A stretch of 22,422 nucleotides of DNA from Pirellulales bacterium (GCA_030607895.1 JAUWJC010000002.1:1-22422), one strand, 5' to 3'; shown: positions 1 through 7,665, counted from the first letter of the stretch. Numbers and translations: made by a program. The notes: generated by a model from the sequence alone, not told the origin.

Positions 1-39
1 ATCCTCGGGAAAATCGCCTCCTTTGCAATAGCAATCCAC

Positions 40-177
40 CTACTTGACGCCGAACTCAGCAGCGACTACACTTAAAAGATACTGAAAATCCCCTGAAATC
101 CTTGGCATCAGGGCGACTGCACCCTTTGGCAGGGTCAGAAGCCGCAACTTGCGGTAGATGTACATCCTTTCAGACAT
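40..177 (-). CDS. small hypothetical ORF (45 aa), possibly an interrupted gene
   Basis: An ATG at 177-175 opens 45 codons ending in TAG at 42-40. The protein starts MSERMYIYRKLRLL and ends AAEFGVK. I do not recognise a family. There is no convincing Shine-Dalgarno sequence upstream. The same frame stays open after the TAG to the window edge, reading DCYCKGGDFPED, so this may be one gene interrupted by an amber stop rather than a complete small gene. An AAAGGAGG motif on the minus strand at about 24-17 could alternatively serve a gene starting just outside the window. Confidence is low because nothing besides the open frame supports coding. Confidence 0.25.
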   Translation of the reverse strand: MSERMYIYRKLRLLTLPKGAVALMPRISGDFQYLLSVVAAEFGVK

Positions 178-329
178 AAGTCATTTCTTACCAATCGGTT
201 AGTTGTCAGACAATCTATTGGCATAGCATTTACTCCAAGGTCGAGCATCTCGACTGCTCAAGGGATTCGTCTTGCCGCGGGGCAAGGGCACGCCCGGAGC
301 AACCTTCGTATCGTATGGAGATTTGCACA

Positions 330-521
330 ATGGCGGCACCACAAGCGACGCGCGATCAGACTATCGCTATGCAAGCACTAGAAGCCCTGAAGTATGAGGT
401 CGTTCCTGATGAGGGCGGCAACGTAGGCGGTCCAACCAAAATGACCGCAACCGATGAAGCCCTTGACTCCCTCAAGGGAAAGACGGTCGAAGTACGCGGG
501 GACGGGACCGTCGTCCTCTGA
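330..521 (+). CDS. hypothetical 63-aa protein
   Basis: I chose the ATG at 330 over the in-frame ATG at 315 because GGAG at 317-320 lies 9 bases upstream of 330, whereas nothing precedes 315. The protein starts MAAPQATRDQTIAMQALEAL and ends GKTVEVRGDGTVVL. It is short, soluble and mildly acidic, with no signal peptide or membrane segment. The middle has a GGNVGG loop. I do not recognise the family. It is followed 48 bases later by a perfect 21-bp-arm palindrome. It stands alone, with the neighbouring genes on the other strand. Length and start context support a real gene, but the function is unknown. Confidence 0.5.
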   Translation: MAAPQATRDQTIAMQALEALKYEVVPDEGGNVGGPTKMTATDEALDSLKGKTVEVRGDGTVVL

Positions 522-569
522 TACCGCGATTGTTGAACTAACGCCCCAGCCGGGCAAACAAAGGCAAAC

Positions 570-623
570 AAAGGGGACATTCTACTTTTTGCTGAAAAAG
601 CGAAAAAGTAGAATGTCCCCTTT
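570..623. repeat. REP-like perfect palindrome (GGGGACATTCTAC type)
   Basis: The left arm 570-590 (AAAGGGGACATTCTAC then a T run) is exactly reverse-complementary to the right arm 603-623, giving 21-bp arms around a 12-base loop. The GGGGAC start of the stem resembles palindromes I associate with REP-associated tyrosine transposases (TnpA-REP), but no such transposase gene is in the window. Transcribed, it would form a very strong hairpin. It ends directly at the broken 5' gene remnant at 626-679. A second palindrome with a related AAAGGGAC stem lies at 12661-12741. Confidence 0.8.
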
Positions 624-625
624 TC

Positions 626-679
626 TCGTCTGGTGATGATATTCTGAATAAGCTCAACATGCTTTTCGTTCGGACTCAT
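626..679 (-). pseudogene. 5' remnant of a hypothetical gene
   Basis: An ATG at 679-677 is preceded by a strong AAAGGAGG at 694-687 with 7 bases of spacing, so translation initiation looks genuine. The first 18 codons read MSPNEKHVELIQNIITRR. This resembles, from memory, the N terminus of small conserved membrane proteins that begin with HLELIQ.VI.R followed by a hydrophobic stretch. Here the expected continuation is missing: the frame enters the palindrome at about 625 and then reads low-complexity sequence antisense to the gene at 330-521. I infer a gene decapitated at the palindrome. The family assignment is tentative. Confidence 0.5.
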
Positions 680-803
680 CTCATCGCCTCCTTTCACTTT
701 TCATCAAGCGCCTTCTGGATTGCTTTCTGGTATTGTGTCCCTGAATGAATCTCCCTTGTGTCCTCGGAATATATACCTATTATTTGCCCGAAATACCTCG
801 GAT

Positions 804-1928
804 TTACTCATCAGATTCAGCCGCTTGCCGTAATGAAAGGAACGCCTCTTTCAGCGGCTGTCGAACAGCACTGTCAGGTTCAGCCAACACGAGTGTCTGG
901 TATGCCTCGATAAAGTCAATTCGTAGCCGATGAAAAAAGTGGACGAAGTGCCGCAGAAAACCTACGCAATCCAGAACTACTATTTCCATCCCAGCGAGCT
1001 TTTCATACATTGAGGCGGCGTACTCGGTTACTTCGATGTCGATCGTATCCGTCGTGATGAAAACGTAATTGTCGATGCGTGGCTTGTGGGAAGCGATCTT
1101 TGTTACTGCACGGTTTATATCATCAATTGTCACACGCTTCATTTTCATCTCGTAGCTACTGACGACCTTGTCATCGTTTTCCAGACAGATTTCAACGTCA
1201 CCAAGTGCGCCTGTCTGCTCATCAGCGGCATTGTGGGCATGTAGGGGTTTCGCGAATTCGCCAAGGCAAGCCGATGCAGCGTTGTAGGCAGCCGCGACGA
1301 CGAGAACGGGAAGACGACTGGCGTGTTTGCACGCAAGATGCTGGGAAACAAAGTTTACGATAGCTTCAGATGACAGAGGCAATCCGCCTTTGCTTTCTTC
1401 AATGCCAGCCATAAGGGTCGCCATGCGAGCATTTTTTTCTTCTCTGACTACGATGAGAAAGCGAATCGTGTCGGCCAGTACGTCTTCAGCCGTGACTCTG
1501 CCATTGGCAACATCATCAAGTATCTGTAACGTGTCGCTGTAAACACGAGGAGGACGCCCAACGATCGTAACATCCGTCGTGAGGGGCTGACTAATATTTC
1601 GCAGAGCGGGCGTAAGAAACGCAGTGGTTGAATTGCATGGAAGGCCATGAGCCGTGATAAAGTTGGTGATATAACCTTCGTCGATGGTTCTTCCAGAGAA
1701 GGATTCGTCACCGCCGATCTGCGTATATGGCTGTCGTGGGTCGGTGTGTGGTTGGTCGATCTTTCCGAGCATACAAGCCATAAGAAGCCGCACCCCAGCA
1801 CGGTTGCTGAGGCAACGACAGACGTACTCAATGCGGGAAAGAACCTCGTTATCGGTCACGACTGCATTTCCGGTCGATGATTCAACCTCCTGGTAAAGCT
1901 TGCTGAGTATTTCGCTTGGTGATGGCAT
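804..1928 (-). CDS. SacI-family type II restriction endonuclease
   Basis: This 374-aa protein matches the SacI restriction endonuclease family as I know it. Conserved blocks are PYTQIGGDESFSGR (about 67-80), PCNSTTAFLTPALRN (97-111) and VGRPPRVY (123-130). A segment LGDVEICL...YEMKMK (about 242-264) looks like a PD-(D/E)xK-type core with E260-x-K262; that active-site reading is inference. It would cut unmethylated DNA, probably at or near the SacI site GAGCTC, though specificity cannot be read from sequence. The ATG at 1928-1926 overlaps the methyltransferase stop as TGATG, indicating translational coupling, so longer in-frame starts inside the upstream gene are unlikely. SacI itself is about 360 aa, so the gene looks full length. 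No controller (C) protein gene is visible. Confidence 0.88.
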   Translation of the reverse strand: MPSPSEILSKLYQEVESSTGNAVVTDNEVLSRIEYVCRCLSNRAGVRLLMACMLGKIDQPHTDPRQPYTQIGGDESFSGRTIDEGYITNFITAHGLPCNSTTAFLTPALRNISQPLTTDVTIVGRPPRVYSDTLQILDDVANGRVTAEDVLADTIRFLIVVREEKNARMATLMAGIEESKGGLPLSSEAIVNFVSQHLACKHASRLPVLVVAAAYNAASACLGEFAKPLHAHNAADEQTGALGDVEICLENDDKVVSSYEMKMKRVTIDDINRAVTKIASHKPRIDNYVFITTDTIDIEVTEYAASMYEKLAGMEIVVLDCVGFLRHFVHFFHRLRIDFIEAYQTLVLAEPDSAVRQPLKEAFLSLRQAAESDE

Positions 1929-2875
1929 CAAGTCAACTCCAGCAGGCGTTGTGACGATGATTTTCTGTTGGCGAGCCCCTGCGGATCGTAGTTGGTCCAA
2001 AGTACCTCGGTACGTTTACCCTTCGTGGCGTGGTTCGTTCTTTCTGGAATAATGATCTTGCGCCATTCCGGTTGTCGGTAGAGTGCATCCATTAGGTCGC
2101 AGTCATAGTTGGACAATGCGACCTTGCCATTGACGGAACTAAGTGTCGCTGCTAGTTCAGCGTGGTCTTCATCCGACATTTCATTGCCGTATGCTTTAGA
2201 ATCACCGCGGGTGTCGTGGATGTATGGTGGATCGCAGTAAAAAAGCGTGTCGGAAGAATCGTACAACGCAATAACGTCAACCGCTGGCCGGTTCTCAATC
2301 TGAACGCGAATCAACCGTTCTGCAATTTCCGGCAACATGTCAATTGCTCCTAGCCAACGGCTGACGACTCCGCTCATTCCAGCACGGCTTGTCTGTTTGC
2401 AATTTGCCCACCGTCCAAGACTGGCGCGCTGTGCCAGACCCGTGCGAACCTGCCGTGCCCTCACGTAGAATCGACGAGCCCGTTCAAGCGGTTGAAGATC
2501 AGCCACGAATTCACAGGCGATGGAGAATTCTTCGCGTGAGAACGGGGTCAGCCCGATGGCCTCGACGAGTTGCTCTTTCTGCTCGCGAAGGACACGGAAA
2601 AAATTGCATACCTCTCCGTCTAAGTCGTTGTACGTTTCAATGGGCGATGAGTCGCGGTTTAGGAGCACGGCGCCAGAACCTGCGTAGGGCTCGCAGTAGT
2701 GGTGGCATTCTGGAAGCAATGGAAGCAACCATGAGAGATGCGAGAATTTCCCCCCGTACCATCCGAACGCAATGAGCTTCCTGCGACCAGAAGGCTTGCT
2801 AATGGCCGGCGGAATTGTTCGCCGAGTCGCACACCGTGCGTTTGTGTCATATAGACTTCTGTTGGGGTTTGACAT
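1928..2875 (-). CDS. D12-class N6-adenine DNA methyltransferase of the R-M pair
   Basis: This 315-aa protein has the alpha-class (Dam/D12) arrangement: motif X FGWYGGK at about 37-43, SAM-binding motif I EPYAGSG at 62-68 and catalytic motif IV DPPY at 215-218. It transfers a methyl group from SAM to adenine N6 in the site cut by the neighbouring endonuclease, protecting host DNA. I chose ATG 2875 over the upstream GTG at 2908 because GGGAG at 2888-2884 sits 8 bases before it. It is first in the operon and overlaps the nuclease gene by TGATG. Codon use is less GC-rich than in most of the window, which fits an acquired defence module. Length is normal for the family. Confidence 0.9.
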   Translation of the reverse strand: MSNPNRSLYDTNARCATRRTIPPAISKPSGRRKLIAFGWYGGKFSHLSWLLPLLPECHHYCEPYAGSGAVLLNRDSSPIETYNDLDGEVCNFFRVLREQKEQLVEAIGLTPFSREEFSIACEFVADLQPLERARRFYVRARQVRTGLAQRASLGRWANCKQTSRAGMSGVVSRWLGAIDMLPEIAERLIRVQIENRPAVDVIALYDSSDTLFYCDPPYIHDTRGDSKAYGNEMSDEDHAELAATLSSVNGKVALSNYDCDLMDALYRQPEWRKIIIPERTNHATKGKRTEVLWTNYDPQGLANRKSSSQRLLELT

Positions 2876-3220
2876 TTTCCAGGCTCCCAGCGGAATATTG
2901 TGTTGCACACACTTACCAGTGTAACTTATCCCTATAACAGGTTTTCCACTGCGATGATTCTATACGACGTTGCGCGATCCCGCAAGTAGGTGCCTCGTGT
3001 CCCCATTCCACTCTGGTCGGAATTCGGCGGACACCATACACATTTCCCGGGTGTGCAGTGACCCCATGCTGGTTTTGGCCGTGGCTCGAACTCGTAGCGG
3101 CGGCCGAATTCACAATGTCACATTCATCGTGCGGGCACTCTGCGAACCGTACCATCCCTGATCGGCCCATTGTACTCCGTCCGACAGGGGACGCAAGGGG
3201 CCCGGACGTTGCGGAAAAGT
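2876..3220. other. non-coding gap upstream of the R-M operon
   Basis: No convincing gene is seen on either strand. The 5' region of the methyltransferase should hold the operon promoter, but I see no consensus -35/-10 pair. A 9-bp inverted repeat GAATTCGGC (3020-3028) / GCCGAATTC (3103-3111) is present; its meaning is unknown. Confidence 0.5.
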
Positions 3221-3221
3221 T

Positions 3222-3443
3222 ACGCCGAAGGCGTTTGACAACCTAGCCCAGGGTCGCGCAGCGCACCCTGGGTCAGGAGCCACAAAACACGGCCCAAACC
3301 CCGAAGGGGTTTTACAAATCCTGCTGCCCACCCGGGGGAAACGGCACGTTGTGAAACCCCTTCGGGGTTTGGGGGAAGGGACGATATGGCAACCCAGGGT
3401 GCGCTCGGCGACCCTGGGCTTTGCTGTGTAACCGCTTCGCGGT
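3222..3443. repeat. composite palindrome of six hairpins (about 220 bp)
   Basis: Three short hairpins on the left are mirrored by three on the right. Outer pair: ACGCCGAAGGCGT (3222-3234) and ACCGCTTCGCGGT (3431-3443). Middle pair: the imperfect palindromes CCCAGGGT...ACCCTGGG at 3247-3272 and 3393-3418, which are near reverse complements of each other. Inner pair: CCCAAACCCCGAAGGGGTTT (3293-3312) and its exact reverse complement (3354-3373). The whole therefore reads as one large inverted repeat around a centre near 3333. The CCCAGGGT and CCCCGAAGGGG hairpins resemble a dispersed repeat I know from planctomycete genomes. No transposase or gene is inside. Confidence 0.8.
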
Positions 3444-4014
3444 AGTCAGCGGTTTGACCCCATAGATACGTCACGCGTCACGCGGCCGGCCAATTCCAGG
3501 GCTTGACAATCGGGCGGTGGTTTGGTACATTTGTTCACCATGTCGTGTTGTGCCGTGACGCGGCGTGCCGTCGTTTACGCGAGATGTTTTGTTGGATTTT
3601 GGGGCGGCTAAAACGGTCAACAATTCGGGCGTTTGTAACTCGTTGTGGCGTAGAGAGTTGCGACGGCAAATGAATCGAGGGAAGTCCTCTTGACAATAGT
3701 TTCGGCAAGGTATGATCGCCATGACCCGACGATGTAAATTGATGGTGGATAACAACTTGCAACCGCGGATGAGGGTCGATGGGAATTATTGGGCGGCTGG
3801 AGCATGCGTCCAACTGTCCAACAATTCACAAAACCCCGGGAAAACGGCACTTGCCGGCGGACGTACATGGAGAATTCCCGGCCGTCACGGATTTTGGGCA
3901 ACACAATTGGCCAAGGGTAATCCCCAGCGGCAGAATGCAAACCGCTTTCGGCTCAATTCGCCTTGCCGCGGAATCGGTCCCCCGGGTACACTCCCGGCCC
4001 TGTGCTGGCAACAG
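3444..4014. other. non-coding gap with promoter-like sequence
   Basis: No gene is recognised. Open frames here translate into low-complexity, repeat-derived sequence. TTGACA-17-TACATT occurs at 3503-3531 and TTGACA-15-TATGAT at 3690-3716. The 17-mer CCGTCACGGATTTTGGG at 3882-3898 recurs at 15076-15092. Confidence 0.45.
3503..3531 (+). promoter_or_regulatory. candidate sigma70 promoter without an evident gene
   Basis: TTGACA at 3503-3508 and TACATT at 3526-3531 are separated by 17 bases. The only nearby frame is a 23-codon ORF starting with ATG 3540, with no ribosome binding site. The next real gene start, 4166, is over 600 bases away. It could drive a small RNA or be chance. Confidence 0.3.
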
Positions 4015-4147
4015 GTAGGGTGGGTCGAGGTACGAGACCCACGCGCGAAGGCTCGAAATTGGATGCCTACAGATGGGTCTCGTGCCTCGACCCACCCTAC
4101 AGTGAAGCCTATAGGTGGGTCTCGTGCCTCGACCCACCCTACAGTGA
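4015..4147. repeat. GTAGGGTGGGTCGAGG repeats, inverted and tandem
   Basis: Three copies of a roughly 28-bp element are present. Copy 1, 4015-4042, is inverted relative to copy 2 (4073-4100) and copy 3 (4115-4142). Copies 2 and 3 sit in a 42-bp tandem unit (4065-4106 and 4107-4147), both ending CGACCCACCCTACAGTGA. Copies 1 and 2 can pair into a hairpin. The array ends about 20 bases before the ATG of the C25 peptidase gene, so it forms that gene's 5' leader. Confidence 0.8.
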
Positions 4148-4165
4148 ATACAGCGAAGAAGTCAG

Positions 4166-5787
4166 ATGTCGGCTACGCTTGCAATGTTGCTGTTGGCCGT
4201 GACACCGGGCGACCCGGACGCGGTGGTTGTATGTCCGGCCGCGTTTCGCGACGCATTGGCCCCGTGGTTGGAACATCGCACCCGGCAGGGACATTCGCTT
4301 GCAGTGCTATCAAATGCGGGCACCGCGGAGGATATCCGGCGGCGGATTCGCGAGGCGGCCCGGCGCGGCCGGCTTCGGTTCGTGGTGCTGGTGGCGATGC
4401 CGAACCGGGGTTGGAGAAGGACCCTGTCCTGCGGGCCAGATGCGTGCCGGTGCATCACGCCAGGGCGGAGGTAAACGTCCTCTGGGGCTCCGAACCGCAC
4501 ATCGCCACCGACAACTGGTACGCCGACCTGGACGACGACCGGATACCGGACGTTGCCATCGGCCGGCTCACGGCCGACACGCCCGAGGAGTTGGCCCTAA
4601 TCGTCCGGAAGATTCTGGCCTACGAGCGCTCGGTTGATTGTGGGTCGTGGCGGCGGCGGTTGAACTTCGTGGCCGGCGTCGGCGGGTTCGGCACGCTGGC
4701 CGACACGGTGTTGGAATCGGCCGCCCGGTATTTTCTTACGCGGGACATTCCGGCCGGCTACCGCGTTACGATGACTTACGGAAGCTGGCGGAGTCCTTTC
4801 TGTCCCGACCCCAGGCTGTTCCACCTGACGACCGCCTCGCGGCTGAACGAAGGCTGTTGGTTTTGGGTATACATCGGTCATGGATTCCATTTGGGGTTGG
4901 ATCGGGTACAAGTACCGGGCGGACAATATCACATCCTGGCCAATCCGGACATCGGCCGCTTGGACTGCCGACACGGCTCGCCGATCGCTCTGTTTTTGGC
5001 TTGTTACGCCGGGGCTTTCGACGCGCGGCGAGACTGCCTGGCCGAAGAGATGCTCCGCGCGCCGGGTGCTCCGGTTGCCATTGTCGCCGGCTCCCGCGTG
5101 ACGATGCCGTATGCAATGTCGGTGATGGGCACGGAACTGATGGATCAGTGTTTCCGCCGTCGCCGCGAGACGCTGGGCGAAGCCCTACTTCATGCCAAGC
5201 GGAACATGATGAAGGAAACTTCGGACGAGAACCCCGAGCGGGCGATGCTCGACGCCGTGGCGGCGGCGATCAGCCCGGCCCCAAAGAAACTGGCCGCCCA
5301 ACGGGCGGAACATCTCCTGCTGTTCAATCTGACCGGCGACCCGATGCTACGGCTGCGGCACCCCAAGCCGGTCCGAATTGAAGTGTCGCCGCAACGGCTC
5401 GCCGGACGGACGCTGGAAGTGGCGGGCACGAGTCCCGTGGACGGTCGAGCGACAATCGAACTGGTGGTGCGGCGGGACCGGCTGACGTTCACGCCGCCGA
5501 GCCGCCGGGAGTACCCGCAAACGTCCGGTGAGTTGGCCCGCTTCCAGGAAGTCTATCAACAGGCAAACGATCGCTGCCTTGCTCTGGCCGAATCACCGGT
5601 TGAAGGAGGTCGTCTTTTCGCGCGGATCGAGGTGCCCGAAAAGGCGAGCGGGCCATGCCATGTTCGGGTGTTTGTCGAAGGACAGGGTGATTTCGCCCTG
5701 GGAGAAGCCGACGTGACGATCGTCGATCATCAGCGTTACCGTGCGTCAACCGCCCTGAGGACAGGGCGGCTGGGCGCAAACGAATAG
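4166..5787 (+). pseudogene. exported C25 (gingipain-type) cysteine peptidase, frameshifted
   Basis: Two overlapping frames together encode one C25-like peptidase of about 540 aa. The first frame (ATG 4166) begins MSATLAMLLLAVTPGDPDAV, a short hydrophobic export signal, and reads to RLRFVVLV (codon 4391-4393). The family sequence then continues one base back as GDAEPGLEKDPVL from 4393, through TDNWYADLDDDRIPDVAIGR to the end. Clan CD catalytic residues are visible: His in YIGHG (codon 4879) and Cys in LACYAG (codon 5002). One extra G in GTGGC at 4390-4395 would restore GTG-GGC (Val-Gly) and the full frame. It is therefore a recent pseudogene or a base-calling error. The site is not a classic -1 slippery heptamer. 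A long frame from 3712 is rejected as a start because it crosses repeats. The last codons lie in a dispersed 20-bp hairpin repeat. Confidence 0.8.
5750..5769. repeat. CCGCCCTG-AGGA-CAGGGCGG hairpin, copy 1
   Basis: An 8-bp perfect stem with a four-base loop. The identical 20-mer recurs at 8909-8928. This copy overlaps the last codons of the C25 peptidase gene, suggesting the repeat invaded or defines the gene's end. Confidence 0.75.
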
Positions 5788-5820
5788 CCCAGCCGGGCTC
5801 TTCCGTTTCTGGGTGCAAGA

Positions 5821-5879
5821 GCGAGCCGCCGGGTTTATCCCGGCGTTGTACTGTCGCGGGGATGAACCCCGCGGCTCGC
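5821..5879. repeat. 59-bp GCGAGCCGC palindromic repeat, copy 1
   Basis: The ends GCGAGCCGC (5821-5829) and GCGGCTCGC (5871-5879) are perfect reverse complements. The full 59 bases match 9006-9064 at about 52 positions by my count, in the same orientation. Lies 51 bases after the 20-bp hairpin repeat. Confidence 0.8.
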
Positions 5880-5929
5880 CGGCTACCGACAAAACCACGA
5901 AAAACGACGAGGCATCGTCGCGCGGATCG

Positions 5930-6157
5930 CTACGGTCGTTCTGCGGGTCCCCTTGGGCGACCCTTTTTTCTGGTTCTGATGGCCTTCATCCCCCCCGCCC
6001 GGTAGGCCATCATCCAGTTGTTGACCGCCTGACGAGTAACGCCAAACAGCCTGGCCACTTCGATCTGCTTCTGGCCGGAGACCACGGCCTCGACCGCCTT
6101 GCGACGAAGCTTTTCCTGCTCGTCAGATGAAAGCTGATGGTATTGCTGCGTGTTCAT
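5930..6157 (-). CDS. IS630-type transposase N-terminal fragment (helix-turn-helix)
   Basis: The ATG at 6157-6155 begins MNTQQYHQLSSDEQEKLRRK and the frame ends after 75 aa at GRPRGPAERP. Residues about 17-50 (KAVEAVVSGQKQIEVARLFG then VTRQAVNNWMMAY) form the helix-turn-helix seen at the start of IS630-family transposases, including the typical GG..AIRTRKKGRPRG linker. The DDE catalytic domain that should follow is missing: the sequence downstream on this strand runs into the 59-bp repeat. It is either a remnant or a separate OrfA without OrfB. I see no terminal inverted repeats. A weak TTGTAC-16-TATGGT promoter may precede it. The fragment could still bind DNA if expressed. Confidence 0.65.
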   Translation of the reverse strand: MNTQQYHQLSSDEQEKLRRKAVEAVVSGQKQIEVARLFGVTRQAVNNWMMAYRAGGMKAIRTRKKGRPRGPAERP

Positions 6158-6475
6158 GGCCGTACCATAGCAAATCGATCCAACAGTACAACCCCCTCTG
6201 ACCATGGCGGATATCTCTGGTGACGGGAGCCGGTGTAGTGTGAAGTCGACGCCCACGCGGCCGTGTTGCGTTTCTGCCCCATTGTGCTCGGGGGGCTATC
6301 GGGACCGATAGTGGCGGCAAGCTGCGAAAGGTGTTGCCAGCACAAGACTTGCGTCGTTTTCAGCCGATCCTGCCCGATGCGGCCGCCCGCGGCACACCGG
6401 TTGCTTTCTCATCGAGGTGTCCAATCTCGTCCCAATCGGCCAGACACTTTCCAACACCGCCCGAGCATTCTAAAT
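6158..6475. other. non-coding gap
   Basis: No gene is supported. An in-frame extension of the acetyltransferase upstream to 6263 exists, but reads like uncoded sequence with clustered Cys and Arg and no ribosome binding site. Confidence 0.4.
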
Positions 6476-7657
6476 ATGCCCCAAATCGCACAGCCCCCCG
6501 TCGAGCAGTCCCCCGTCGAACACCACGTCGAGCAAATCAGCGACATTCACGAATTGGCCGGCTATCGACTGATTTGGAAGGCGTTGTTGTCACAAACTCG
6601 TGCCGCCACGTTCTTTCAGTCGCTGGACTGGCTGGAGGTCTACTGGCGGCACAGCGGCCATGGCCAGAAGCTCCGAGTCCTGATCGTCCACGAGGAAGGG
6701 AAACCAATCGGCATCCTGCCGCTGGTCGTGCTGACCGAATCGACCCGGGTTGGGCCGGTCCGGGTACTGACCTATCCCCTGCACGATTGGGGAACATTCT
6801 ACGGGCCGATAGGCCCAAATCCAACGGTCACGCTGCGGGCTGGAATGGAATACGTCGCCCGGGCCGAGCGGGATTGGGACCTGCTGGACATGCGCTGGGT
6901 GGACGCAGCCGGCTGTGATCGCCGCCGGACGCCGCTGGCCATGCGGGCGGCGGGGTTCTCGCCCCAGCAGCAGCCTTGGGCCCAGACGGCCGTCGTGGAC
7001 ATGAACGGCACCTGGGAGGAGTACTGGAGCAGCAGGACAAAGAAATGGCGGCATAACGTCAACCGCTGCCAACGCCGACTGGCCGAACGGGGTGAAATAA
7101 CCTACATCCGCTACCGGCCCGAGGGTGATGCCTACGGTGACGGCGATCCACGTTGGGACCTGTACGACGCCTGCGTCGAGCTCTCCCGACGAAGCTGGCA
7201 GGGCTCGTCTGAAACGGGCACCACGCTTTGCCACGAATCGGTTTGCGAGTACCTCCGCGATACGCACGCCGCCGCCGCAAAGACCGGCTCGCTCGACTTG
7301 AACCTACTCCTGGGCGACGGCAAGCCGGCGGCATTCGTTTACAATTATCACTATCACGGCCGTGTGTACGGACTGCGGATGGGATTCGATCCCGACCTGA
7401 CGGCGGTCGGGCCCGGCAGTGTTCTGCAACAGATGATGCTCGAAGACGGTTTCCGGCGGCAGGACAAATGCTACGACCTGGGAGCCGGCTCGCTCGACTG
7501 CAAGCGGCACTGGCTGACCCGGCTGGCTACCTGCTACCGCTACACGCACTTCCCCGCGACGACAATCCGAGCACAGGTGTTACGACTGAAGCGGCTGTTC
7601 GTCCAGTGGCGCGGCGGCCCGGACTACGTCGTATCGTCGAAGCAGAAGGCCGTGTGA
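6476..7657 (+). CDS. GNAT-family (FemAB/CelD-like) N-acyltransferase
   Basis: The 393-aa protein resembles the Acetyltransf_6 group of GNAT enzymes, a FemAB-like double-GNAT fold often found with exopolysaccharide or cell-envelope genes. Visible signatures are FFQSLDWLEVYWRH near the N terminus, the basic WRHNVNRCQRRLAERGEI segment typical of the start of the C-terminal GNAT half, LLLGDGKPAAFVYNY, and YDLGAGSLDCKRHW near the end. It would transfer an acyl group to an amine on an unknown substrate in the cytoplasm; no signal peptide is seen. I chose ATG 6476 because the frame upstream looks non-coding; the ribosome binding site is weak. It converges on the membrane protein gene at 7747-8085. 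No envelope biosynthesis genes flank it. Confidence 0.8.
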   Translation: MPQIAQPPVEQSPVEHHVEQISDIHELAGYRLIWKALLSQTRAATFFQSLDWLEVYWRHSGHGQKLRVLIVHEEGKPIGILPLVVLTESTRVGPVRVLTYPLHDWGTFYGPIGPNPTVTLRAGMEYVARAERDWDLLDMRWVDAAGCDRRRTPLAMRAAGFSPQQQPWAQTAVVDMNGTWEEYWSSRTKKWRHNVNRCQRRLAERGEITYIRYRPEGDAYGDGDPRWDLYDACVELSRRSWQGSSETGTTLCHESVCEYLRDTHAAAAKTGSLDLNLLLGDGKPAAFVYNYHYHGRVYGLRMGFDPDLTAVGPGSVLQQMMLEDGFRRQDKCYDLGAGSLDCKRHWLTRLATCYRYTHFPATTIRAQVLRLKRLFVQWRGGPDYVVSSKQKAV

Positions 7658-7665
7658 GTGGGATT

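Noticed and set aside
2913..3170. 85-codon minus-strand frame upstream of the methyltransferase, considered as a controller gene
   Set aside because: No helix-turn-helix, no ribosome binding site, no family likeness.
4015..4147. CRISPR array
   Set aside because: Only three copies, one inverted, with 14-base spacing between the direct copies and no cas genes.
3712..4392. N-terminal extension of the C25 frame from 3712
   Set aside because: It crosses the GTAGGGTG repeats and translates them as repeated SRASTHPT; true family sequence for this part lies in another frame from 4166.
4390..4396. Programmed -1 frameshift in the C25 gene
   Set aside because: The site CTGGTGGC lacks an X XXY YYZ slippery heptamer; a missing G is simpler. 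Kept only as a remote alternative.
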